Shown here piece by piece: positions 1 to 4,622 of a stretch of 6,144 nt of DNA. A program made the position numbers and the translations under genes. The first letter of the stretch is position 1. Each line of letters opens with the position of its first letter. Origin of the DNA: Limnohabitans sp. (lineage in GTDB: Bacteria > Pseudomonadota > Gammaproteobacteria > Burkholderiales > Burkholderiaceae_C); assembly GCA_021731425.1 (NCBI GenBank), contig JAKFXJ010000395.1, positions 1 to 6,144 of the forward strand, written 5' to 3'. The notes beneath the pieces are model-generated. The model did not search any database, was not told the origin of the DNA, and was given only the letters and a program-made list of their open reading frames with translations.

Positions 1-563
1 GTGTGGCACTGGGCAGCGCACAAAGCGTTTACGCCAAAGCCATTCCCGGCTTCAAGCCCGACATGACGGTGTTGGGCAAAGTGATTGGCGGCGGCATGCC
101 TTTGGCGGCCTTTGGTGGCCCGCGCGAGATCATGTCCAAATTAGCGCCCACTGGCCCGGTTTACCAAGCCGGTACCTTGAGCGGCAACCCGGTGGCCACG
201 GCGTGTGGCCTCACAACGCTGCGCGAGATCGCCAAGCCCGGCTTTTTTGACGCCTTGGGTGCCCGCACCCAAAGCCTGGTCGATGGCCTGACGGGCGCTG
301 CCGCTGCGGCGGGTGTGCCTTTTGTGGGCGATTGCCAAGGCGGCATGTTCGGCTTTTTCTTGCTGCCCGAGCTGCCCCAGAACTACGCCAAAGTGATGAC
401 CAGCGACAGCCCCAAGTTCAACAAGCTGTTCCACGGTTTGCTGGACGGCGGTGTGTACATCGCCCCCGCCTTGTACGAAGCCGGTTTTGTGAGTGCTGCC
501 CACACCGACGCCGACATCGCCGAGACGGTGCGTGTGGCGGCTGACGTGTTCAAGTCGCTCTGA
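1..563 (+). CDS. hemL: Glutamate-1-semialdehyde 2,1-aminomutase, C-terminal part (5' end outside window)
   Basis: This enzyme converts glutamate-1-semialdehyde to 5-aminolevulinate with pyridoxal phosphate (PLP), the last step of the C5 route into haem and other tetrapyrroles, in the cytoplasm. About 187 codons are visible, against roughly 425-430 in the whole family, so this is the C-terminal 40-45%. The frame enters with VALGSAQ, matching the family's RVALGGAQ stretch. It continues into [16 protein letters not shown], whose lysine (codon 78-80) is the expected Schiff-base lysine for PLP. The segments [12 protein letters not shown] and the C-terminal [15 protein letters not shown] are also typical of HemL. 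The apparent GTG at base 3 is an internal valine, not a start. The gene ends at TGA 561-563 and is followed 8 bp later by a second plus-strand gene, probably in the same transcript. Other class III aminotransferases share the fold, but the GGGMP and AGTLSGNP blocks favour HemL. Confidence 0.93.
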   Translation, partial: VALGSAQSVYAKAIPGFKPDMTVLGKVIGGGMPLAAFGGPREIMSKLAPTGPVYQAGTLSGNPVATACGLTTLREIAKPGFFDALGARTQSLVDGLTGAAAAAGVPFVGDCQGGMFGFFLLPELPQNYAKVMTSDSPKFNKLFHGLLDGGVYIAPALYEAGFVSAAHTDADIAETVRVAADVFKSL

Positions 564-571
564 GCCACTCT

Positions 572-1030
572 ATGAAGCGTTTGGCTTGCCTGCTTTGCGT
601 CAGCTCGGCGGCGCTGACGGCCCACGCCGAGTTCGACGCCAGCCGCCTCTGGGTGAATGCCGGGTTTTACTCGGCGCACTTTGACAGCAACAAAGGCCTG
701 CGCAATGCCAACCCGGGCATCGGTTTCGAATACCGCATCGACGACACCTGGTCGGCCACAGCCGGGCGTTTTCGCAACAGCAACAACGCCAACTCGAACT
801 ATGTGGGGGCCTACTACCAACCTTGGACTTGGGATGGCGTGAAGCTGGGTGTGGTGGCCGGGGCTTTCAACGGCTACCCCAATGCTTTCGAGGGCGGCTG
901 GTTTCCGGCCCTCATTCCCACCGCCAGCTTGGAAGGCCAGCACTGGGGCCTGAATGTGGCGCTGGTGCCGCCCCTCAAAGACCGGCTGTATGGCGCCGTC
1001 AGTTTCCAGCTGAAGTACCGCTTTCGTTGA
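572..1030 (+). CDS. Small exported protein, probable outer-membrane beta-barrel of unknown function
   Basis: I do not recognise a named family. The 152-residue product starts with a signal peptide (MKR, a hydrophobic stretch at residues 4-17, and an AHA|E cleavage site after residue 19), leaving about 133 mature residues. The mature part is rich in Gly, Tyr, Trp and Asn, with alternating short amphipathic strands. Examples are LWVNAGFYSAHF, GIGFEYRI, SNYVGAYYQP, VKLGVVAGAF, WGLNVALVPP and the final FQLKYRFR. That fits about eight strands, a barrel in the size range of PagP-like proteins. The chain ends one residue after the terminal aromatic (Phe-Arg), slightly off the usual outer-membrane-protein ending. 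No PagP or PagL catalytic set could be identified, so no enzyme activity is proposed. The ATG lies 8 bp after the hemL stop with no clear Shine-Dalgarno sequence, which suggests translational coupling. The reading frame and signal peptide are convincing; the function is open. Confidence 0.8.
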   Translation: MKRLACLLCVSSAALTAHAEFDASRLWVNAGFYSAHFDSNKGLRNANPGIGFEYRIDDTWSATAGRFRNSNNANSNYVGAYYQPWTWDGVKLGVVAGAFNGYPNAFEGGWFPALIPTASLEGQHWGLNVALVPPLKDRLYGAVSFQLKYRFR

Positions 1031-1041
1031 CACCGTCTTGT

Positions 1042-1081
1042 CCTGCACACGACTTGTGCAGGGATTCCATGGGTGCACAAG
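1042..1081. repeat. Overlapping palindromes with three TGCACA/TGTGCA half-sites (operator or alternative hairpins)
   Basis: CCTGCACA (1042-1049) and TGTGCAGG (1055-1062) form a perfect 8-bp inverted repeat with a 5-nt loop. CTTGTGCA (1053-1060) and TGCACAAG (1074-1081) form a second perfect 8-bp inverted repeat with a 13-nt loop. The two share the middle arm, so in RNA they would exclude each other. No T-run follows either stem, so a standard rho-independent terminator is unlikely. As DNA, the half-sites could bind a dimeric regulator, and the right-hand one coincides with the proposed -35 of the Bug gene. Confidence 0.5.
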
Positions 1082-1102
1082 GCCGCTGCGCTCACCAATA
1101 AT
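1074..1102 (+). promoter_or_regulatory. Candidate sigma-70 promoter for the Bug-family gene
   Basis: TGCACA at 1074-1079 (4 of 6 matches to TTGACA) is separated by 17 bp from AATAAT at 1097-1102 (5 of 6 matches to TATAAT). Transcription would start near 1109, leaving about 28 nt before the ATG at 1137, with the GGAG ribosome site inside that leader. The -35 lies in the right arm of a palindrome, so a repressor could compete with RNA polymerase. A perfect TTGACA also occurs at 1027-1032 but has no acceptable -10 at normal spacing. Confidence 0.4.
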
Positions 1103-1136
1103 GGCCATTGACCGAAGCCCCATGGAGACCGCCCCG

Positions 1137-2120
1137 ATGAACCCCTCACGCCGCCAACTGAGCACCTTGCTGGGCGCCAGCCTTTTGAGTTTGGGCGCTG
1201 CCCCTTTGGCCTGGGCGCAAACAGCGGCCACGGCTGTGCCACTCAAACTGATCGTGCCTTTCACGCCCGGCACCGGCATTGACCTGATCGCCCGCACCCT
1301 GGGCCCCAAACTCTCACAGCGCCTGAACCGCCCGGTGGTGGTGGAAAACCGTGTGGGGGCCTCCGGCAACATTGGCACCGAAGCCGTGGTCCGCGCTGCG
1401 CCCGATGGCGCCACCTTGCTCGTCAGTGTCAACACCCTGGTCATGAACCGGGCGCTCTACCCGGGCCTGAGTTTCGACGCGGTGAAAGACCTGAGTGCCG
1501 TCTCGCAAACCAGCTGGGGCCAACTGCTGCTGGTGACCCACCCCAAAACCGGCTACAAAACCGCAGGCGAATTGGTGCAAGCCGCACGGCAGCAGCCGGG
1601 TCGCTTCAATTACGCGTCGCCCGGTGTGGGCACACCACACCATCTGTCGATGGAGTTGTTCAAAAACACGGCCCGGGTGTTTTTGACCCACATCCCCTAC
1701 CGCGGCACGGGCCCGGCCGTGACCGATTTGCTGGGCGGTCAGGTGGACGCGATGTTCTTGCCCATCCATGTGGCCTTGCCGCACATCCGCTCCGGTCGGC
1801 TGGTGGCACTGGGCATTGGCAGTGACAAGCGCCACGCCCTGCTGCCCGACCTGCCGACCCTGGCCGAAGCCAAAGCGGGCAATGTGAACGTGGACATGTG
1901 GTACGGCATCTTTGCCCCCAAAGGCACTCCGGCCGACATCGTGAACCTGTACAACCGCGAGATCAACCAACTGCTCAGTGGTGAAGATGTGCAAAAGGCA
2001 TTTGTGTCACAAGGCATGGACCCCAGCGGCAGCACCCCGCAGGCCTTTGGGCAATTGGTCGAGCGTGATGCCGAGCGCTGGGCACGCCTGATCAAGGACC
2101 AGGGCATCAAGGCCGACTGA
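1137..2120 (+). CDS. Bug-family periplasmic substrate-binding protein (tripartite tricarboxylate transporter receptor type)
   Basis: This is a periplasmic solute receptor of the Bug/TctC family, which captures carboxylates and related small molecules; the ligand cannot be read from sequence. The ATG at 1137 gives 327 residues, the usual Bug length, with GGAG at 1124-1127 nine bases upstream. Starts further upstream would put extra residues before the signal peptide. Residues 1-27 form the signal (SRRQLS, a hydrophobic core, then AWA|Q); the twin arginine leaves Tat export possible. Family marks are IVPFTPGTGIDLIARTLG near residues 39-55, with Asp49 at the usual ligand-contact position. RPVVVENRVGASGNIG, AAPDGATLL, PYRGTGPAVTDLLGGQVD and LPDLPTLAEA follow. 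No TctA or TctB membrane genes are adjacent, as is common for the many orphan Bug receptors of Burkholderiales. The gene ends 11 bp from the oppositely oriented toxin gene, with no clear terminator between. Confidence 0.92.
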   Translation: MNPSRRQLSTLLGASLLSLGAAPLAWAQTAATAVPLKLIVPFTPGTGIDLIARTLGPKLSQRLNRPVVVENRVGASGNIGTEAVVRAAPDGATLLVSVNTLVMNRALYPGLSFDAVKDLSAVSQTSWGQLLLVTHPKTGYKTAGELVQAARQQPGRFNYASPGVGTPHHLSMELFKNTARVFLTHIPYRGTGPAVTDLLGGQVDAMFLPIHVALPHIRSGRLVALGIGSDKRHALLPDLPTLAEAKAGNVNVDMWYGIFAPKGTPADIVNLYNREINQLLSGEDVQKAFVSQGMDPSGSTPQAFGQLVERDAERWARLIKDQGIKAD

Positions 2121-2131
2121 TGTGAAAGGGC

Positions 2132-2668
2132 TCAGGGCGCGGGGCCTGGATTGGTGTGGGGGTTGGCGTCTGTGGGCAACACCAGGCATCGCGTCAGCCC
2201 GAAACGCTTAAAGTCACGGTCGAACGTGACCATGCGCAGGCCTGCGCTTTGGGCTGTGGCCGCCAGGCACATGTCGGTCCACAAACGAATGGGCTGAGGC
2301 TCTCCGCGACGCCCCAAAATTTGCTCTATCGCGTCATCCAAGCTGGGAGGATCGGCCAACAAACCCACTGCGGGCGTGTTCAACCATTGGCGGTACATGG
2401 CCATGGCCTGGGTCAAAGTCAAGACATTGGGACCCATCGCCCGGGGCTGTGACAGCACACGCACCAAACCCATCATGGTGGTTCGACAAAACCACAAAGG
2501 TGTTTCGGTTTCGCATGCCGATTGCCAATAGCGCATGGCTGGATCGTGAAACGGGTGCGCGGCGCTGCACAAGCCCACCCACACATTGACATCGAGCAAA
2601 TCGCCCGAAATCAAGCGCCAGTTGGCTGCGGGCTCAGCCACGCCCCAATAGCTGGATGGTTCGCTCAT
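2132..2668 (-). CDS. vapC: VapC-type PIN-domain toxin (predicted ribonuclease)
   Basis: This is the predicted toxin of a type II toxin-antitoxin pair, a Mg-dependent PIN-domain RNase held inactive by the upstream antitoxin. In the 178-residue product, LLDVNVWVGL (Asp26) is the first catalytic block. FCRTTMMGLVRVLSQPRAMG (61-79) is the signature helix of the VapC subgroup that usually carries FCR-T--G-LRLL. LWTDMCLAA (Asp132) and VTFDRDFKRF (Asp150, Asp152) supply the C-terminal acidic cluster. The glutamate found in many PIN domains near the second block is not visible. The ATG at 2668 is preferred because GAGGA lies 5 nt upstream, inside the antitoxin gene; this makes the genes overlap by 35 bp. 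Alternatives are GTG at 2641, overlapping the antitoxin stop, and TTG at 2614, which would begin right at LISGDLLDVN, where many relatives start. The RNA target is unknown. Confidence 0.85.
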   Translation of the reverse strand: MSEPSSYWGVAEPAANWRLISGDLLDVNVWVGLCSAAHPFHDPAMRYWQSACETETPLWFCRTTMMGLVRVLSQPRAMGPNVLTLTQAMAMYRQWLNTPAVGLLADPPSLDDAIEQILGRRGEPQPIRLWTDMCLAATAQSAGLRMVTFDRDFKRFGLTRCLVLPTDANPHTNPGPAP

Positions 2669-2918
2669 CGTCTTCCTCGTTGATCAACGCATAGAGATCG
2701 GCATTGGTCATGTGGCTCACCGGCAGAGCCATAGGGCCTTGGCTTGGAATCACCAGGGGGCGAGCCAAAAACCGCTTTTGCGGGTCCACCACCTCGCGGG
2801 CGGTCAAGCCGCGTTCCACCAGCTCAATGACCAAATCGCGCAGGGTCCGGCCCTCTTGAGCAGCCCGGGTTTTGAGATGCTTGAACAGCGCGTCGGGAAA
2901 ATCAAGTGAAGTTCGCAT
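2634..2918 (-). CDS. vapB: VapB-type ribbon-helix-helix antitoxin
   Basis: This is the predicted antitoxin and autorepressor paired with the PIN toxin downstream. The 94-residue product opens with MRTSLDFPDALFKHLKTRAA, then EGRTLRDLVIELVERGL (to about residue 38). This is a ribbon-helix-helix DNA-binding fold, with the first strand at residues 2-6 and two helices after it. The C-terminal half (about 50-94) contains RPLVIPSQG and MTNADLYALINEEDDE, the kind of tail that wraps around PIN toxins. The start at 2918 is chosen because the fold begins there. An in-frame ATG at 2942 would add only MHSCKNAD and would lie inside the putative operator. Neither start has a good Shine-Dalgarno sequence. 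The 3' end overlaps the toxin gene by 35 bp, which fits coupled translation with the antitoxin made first. Autoregulation is likely because palindromic repeats lie immediately upstream. The symbol follows the general vapBC type and does not imply orthology. Confidence 0.82.
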   Translation of the reverse strand: MRTSLDFPDALFKHLKTRAAQEGRTLRDLVIELVERGLTAREVVDPQKRFLARPLVIPSQGPMALPVSHMTNADLYALINEEDDERTIQLLGRG

Positions 2919-2921
2919 GTC

Positions 2922-2950
2922 TGCATTTTTGCATGAATGCATAAAAATGC
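2922..2950. promoter_or_regulatory. Candidate operator of the vapBC pair: three TGCAT repeats at 8-bp spacing within an inverted repeat
   Basis: On the plus strand TGCAT occurs at 2922-2926, 2930-2934 and 2938-2942, exactly 8 bp apart. The block is bounded by an 8-bp inverted repeat, GCATTTTT (2923-2930) with AAAAATGC (2943-2950). An inner dyad TGCAT-GA-ATGCA sits at 2930-2941. The site ends 3 bp from the antitoxin start codon at 2918. Ribbon-helix-helix repressors such as MetJ are known to bind tandem 8-bp boxes, so this is the natural binding site for the antitoxin or the complex. No convincing sigma-70 hexamer pair was found on the minus strand here. Confidence 0.6.
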
Positions 2951-3064
2951 GCAAGCCATCTTGATGTGCACCACGGTGTTGCCCCGTTCGCCCCATCAAA
3001 CCAGCGATAATTCGCCCCTGCATTCACGTCCAGACCGGGCGCTTGCCCATCCCTCAGGACCCCC

Positions 3065-3397
3065 ATGAAAAAAAACTTCCCCCTGCAAGCCGAAGGCAAG
3101 CACCCCGACCGTGTGCTCGAAGCCGTCAAACACGAGATCCGCAAATACTTCAAGCGTGAGCGTAACCGTGACGTGCCCAAAGGCGTGGACTTTTGGGACT
3201 TTGACTGCAAGGTGGGCCTGACCGCCGACAGCGCCGAAGTGGTGCGGGTGAGCGCCGTGATCGAAGCCGTGGACGCTGCGGCCAAAACGGGCGCTACTTC
3301 TGTGTATGTGGAAATTTTGAGCAAGCACGGCGTGCGCGTGATCAAGGCCCAAAACCCAGATGATCAAGACCATCCGGTTGAAGACAACGGGCATTGA
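3065..3397 (+). CDS. Small conserved protein, DUF6172-like, unknown function
   Basis: The 110-residue soluble product opens with MKKNFPLQAEGKHPDRVLEA, then VKHEIRKYFKRERNR, a strongly basic helical segment at about residues 21-35. GVDFWDFDCKVG (40-51), a mixed helix/strand segment and SVYVEILSKHG (79-89) follow. The tail from about 97 onward is acidic and probably disordered. From memory this pattern matches the DUF6172 family of small proteobacterial proteins, whose biochemical role I do not know. There is no signal peptide, membrane segment or recognisable catalytic motif; the basic helix could contact nucleic acid, but that is only a guess. AGGA at 3056-3059 lies 5 nt before the ATG. A GATAAT at 3006-3011 would make a good -10, but no -35 at normal spacing was found. 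The gene stands alone, divergent from the toxin-antitoxin pair, and ends in a terminator hairpin. Confidence 0.8.
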   Translation: MKKNFPLQAEGKHPDRVLEAVKHEIRKYFKRERNRDVPKGVDFWDFDCKVGLTADSAEVVRVSAVIEAVDAAAKTGATSVYVEILSKHGVRVIKAQNPDDQDHPVEDNGH

Positions 3398-3412
3398 GGC
3401 AAACAAATCTGC

Positions 3413-3431
3413 CCGCTTGGCAAGCGGTTTT
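3413..3431 (+). terminator. Rho-independent terminator after the DUF6172-like gene
   Basis: CCGCTT (3413-3418) and AAGCGG (3422-3427) form a 6-bp GC-rich stem around a GGC loop, directly followed by TTTT (3428-3431). It lies 15 bp after the stop codon. The T-run is short, but the layout is standard. Read on the minus strand, the stem is followed by a loosely T-rich ATTTGTTT, so it might also stop transcripts arriving from the LysR gene. Confidence 0.65.
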
Positions 3432-3517
3432 ACCTGACACTGAAAGTCCTGAAGCCAGTCCAACCAACGCCCATGGCGCATTGGTCTATGGACTGCACAC
3501 AACGGCAAACACGTGAG

Positions 3518-3536
3518 AAGCTGCTGAGAACAGCTT
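3518..3536 (-). terminator. Weak hairpin downstream of the LysR gene
   Basis: AAGCTG (3518-3523) and CAGCTT (3531-3536) form a 6-bp inverted repeat with a 7-nt loop, 11 bp past the stop of the minus-strand LysR gene. No T-run follows on the minus strand, so termination is uncertain. It could simply be an mRNA 3'-end stabilising stem or chance. Confidence 0.25.
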
Positions 3537-3547
3537 GCGCCATCACA

Positions 3548-4462
3548 TCAATTGCGCGTGAATAGCCGCTCAATCACCCCTCGCATCCACTGCTGATCCG
3601 AGTCCTGCTCGGTGCTGCTGTGCCAGACGAGGTTGACCTCGTAAACAGGTGCGTCTTCGATGGTCCACATCTGCAGCTGCACGCGCTGGCTCAGTTCGCG
3701 GGCGTACATCTCGGGCACGATGCACAGCAAATCGGTGTTTTGCGCCAGCTCGGCGATCGCGCCAAAGTAGCGGGGACGCACCAAAATGCGGTCTTGCAAC
3801 TTCATGCCCGCCAGCATTTTTTCGACGCTCCCATGAAAGGTAGCCGTGGGCGAGACCACCACAAAATGGGCTTGGGCCAATTGTGCGGGGCTCAAGGTGC
3901 GACCACGCCCGCGGGGTGTGGGTGACCAGTCTTTGGAAGAGATGGCCATGTAGCGTTCTTTGAACAGCAACTGGCTGCGTATGCCCCGGTGTTGTGGCCT
4001 GAGGATGCCGATGGCCATGTCGATGTCACGCGACTCCAGCGCCGCAGCCACTTGGGACGCATCCACCGACACGTTAGACAAACTCGCTTGCGGCGATTCA
4101 CCGCGCAGCGCTGCGGTCAGTCGGGGCAAGAACAAAATTTCGCCCAAGTCGGACAAAGACAAACGCCAATGACGGTGGCTGCTTTGGGCGCTGAAGGGCT
4201 GGTGGTTGAGCACCAGGCTTTCCATGGCCAGCAACTGTGACTGCATAGCGGGTGCCAGTTGCTCGCACAGCCGCGTGGTCTGCAAACCAGCGGGTGAACG
4301 CACAAACAACTCATCGCCAAAAAATTCGCGCAAACGGGCCAAGGCGTTGCTGGTGGCGGGCTGCGACAAGGCCAGCGCTTTGCCCGCCGCTGTCACCGAG
4401 CGGGTTCGGTGGATGGCCACCAGCACCCGCAAGAGGTTCAGATCAAGTTGCCGAAAATTCAT
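3548..4462 (-). CDS. LysR-type transcriptional regulator, NodD/NahR-like, divergent from iorA
   Basis: This is a cytoplasmic DNA-binding regulator that senses a small ligand. The ATG at 4462 gives 304 residues, normal for the family. It starts MNFRQLDLNLLRVLVAI, and an upstream in-frame ATG at 4501 would overlap the divergent promoter. The winged helix-turn-helix lies at about residues 21-60 (SVTAAGKALALSQPATSNAL, then LREFFGDELFVRSPAG). The effector domain follows. Its opening WRLSLSDLGEILFLPRLTAAL resembles the NodD/NahR/DntR branch, many of which respond to aromatic compounds. DIDMAIGILRPQHRG and the later ELAQNTDLLCIVPE are standard effector-domain segments. GGGG at 4468-4471 serves as a modest ribosome site. 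The gene is divergent from the indolepyruvate oxidoreductase gene across 160 bp, the classical arrangement for a LysR regulator and its target. Arylpyruvates or aromatic amino acid derivatives are therefore plausible inducers, which is inference. The C-terminus lacks any extra domain. Confidence 0.92.
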   Translation of the reverse strand: MNFRQLDLNLLRVLVAIHRTRSVTAAGKALALSQPATSNALARLREFFGDELFVRSPAGLQTTRLCEQLAPAMQSQLLAMESLVLNHQPFSAQSSHRHWRLSLSDLGEILFLPRLTAALRGESPQASLSNVSVDASQVAAALESRDIDMAIGILRPQHRGIRSQLLFKERYMAISSKDWSPTPRGRGRTLSPAQLAQAHFVVVSPTATFHGSVEKMLAGMKLQDRILVRPRYFGAIAELAQNTDLLCIVPEMYARELSQRVQLQMWTIEDAPVYEVNLVWHSSTEQDSDQQWMRGVIERLFTRN

Positions 4463-4482
4463 GCTCGCCCCATGGCTAAAAC

Positions 4483-4511
4483 AAATAAGGGTTGCTACCA
4501 ATTATTCACAA
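4483..4511 (-). promoter_or_regulatory. Candidate sigma-70 promoter for the LysR gene
   Basis: On the minus strand TTGTGA (complement of 4506-4511) is separated by 17 bp from TTATTT (complement of 4483-4488). Initiation would fall near 4476, leaving a leader of about 14 nt before the ATG at 4462. The -35 lies 3 bp from the dyad at 4515-4529, so binding there could also repress the regulator's own gene. Confidence 0.45.
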
Positions 4512-4514
4512 CAT

Positions 4515-4529
4515 CAATGTACACCATTG
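4515..4529. promoter_or_regulatory. Candidate LysR binding dyad between the divergent promoters
   Basis: CAATG (4515-4519) and CATTG (4525-4529) form a perfect 5-bp inverted repeat around TACAC, a 15-bp dyad of the size LysR-type regulators recognise. It is centred about 54 bp upstream of the predicted iorA start of transcription and abuts the LysR gene's -35. A T-N11-A match can be drawn through it, but that motif carries little information. Confidence 0.4.
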
Positions 4530-4540
4530 GAAGAATCCAT

Positions 4541-4569
4541 TTGCACAGCCCCTGCAGCTGTCCTACATT
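4541..4569 (+). promoter_or_regulatory. Candidate sigma-70 promoter for iorA
   Basis: TTGCAC (4541-4546) and TACATT (4564-4569) are separated by exactly 17 bp, each matching the consensus at 4 of 6 positions. Transcription would begin near 4576, giving a leader of about 47 nt. The imperfect hexamers suit a promoter needing an activator, and the dyad just upstream could be its site. Confidence 0.5.
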
Positions 4570-4592
4570 GAAATCCAGTAATGGGTCACTGA

Positions 4593-4606
4593 GGGGTTCA
4601 AACCCC
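4593..4606 (+). other. Leader hairpin just upstream of the iorA ribosome-binding site
   Basis: GGGGTT (4593-4598) and AACCCC (4601-4606) are perfect inverted arms around CA. In RNA this gives a 5-bp stem with a UCAA tetraloop. CAC (4587-4589) can also pair with GTG (4607-4609) if TGA is bulged out. The AAGG ribosome site (4611-4614) begins 4 nt after the stem and 8 nt before the ATG at 4623. An effect on translation is possible but not shown. The TTCAAA loop recalls a tRNA T-arm, but no tRNA surrounds it. Confidence 0.4.
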
Positions 4607-4622
4607 GTGAAAGGTTGCGGGC

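Noticed and set aside
1027..1032. Perfect TTGACA -35 box overlapping the barrel gene stop
   Set aside because: At 16-18 bp spacing the downstream hexamers (ACGACT, CGACTT, GACTTG) do not resemble TATAAT.
1042..1062. Rho-independent terminator after the barrel gene
   Set aside because: The 8-bp stem is good but is followed by GATTCC rather than a T-run, so it is described as a palindrome or regulatory element instead.
383..1444. Minus-strand open frame of 353 codons
   Set aside because: It spans hemL, the barrel gene, the intergenic palindromes and the start of the Bug gene on the opposite strand. No domain or motif is recognisable, so it is a shadow frame.
1314..1994. Minus-strand open frame of 226 codons inside the Bug gene
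   Set aside because: It is fully antisense to a well-supported Bug receptor and has low-complexity His/Gly/Val/Gln content.
2132..2950. The toxin-antitoxin pair as part of a larger defence island or mobile element
   Set aside because: No transposase, integrase, flanking direct repeats or further defence genes are seen; neighbours on both sides look like ordinary chromosomal genes and base composition does not clearly shift.
3006..3011. GATAAT as -10 of the DUF6172-like gene
   Set aside because: The only TTG-type -35 (TTGCCC at 2979) is 21 bp away, too far; the promoter is not called as a feature.
4588..4610. tRNA T-arm look-alike (GGGGTTCAAACCCC)
   Set aside because: No acceptor, anticodon or D arms could be placed around it; it is better read as a leader hairpin or operator.
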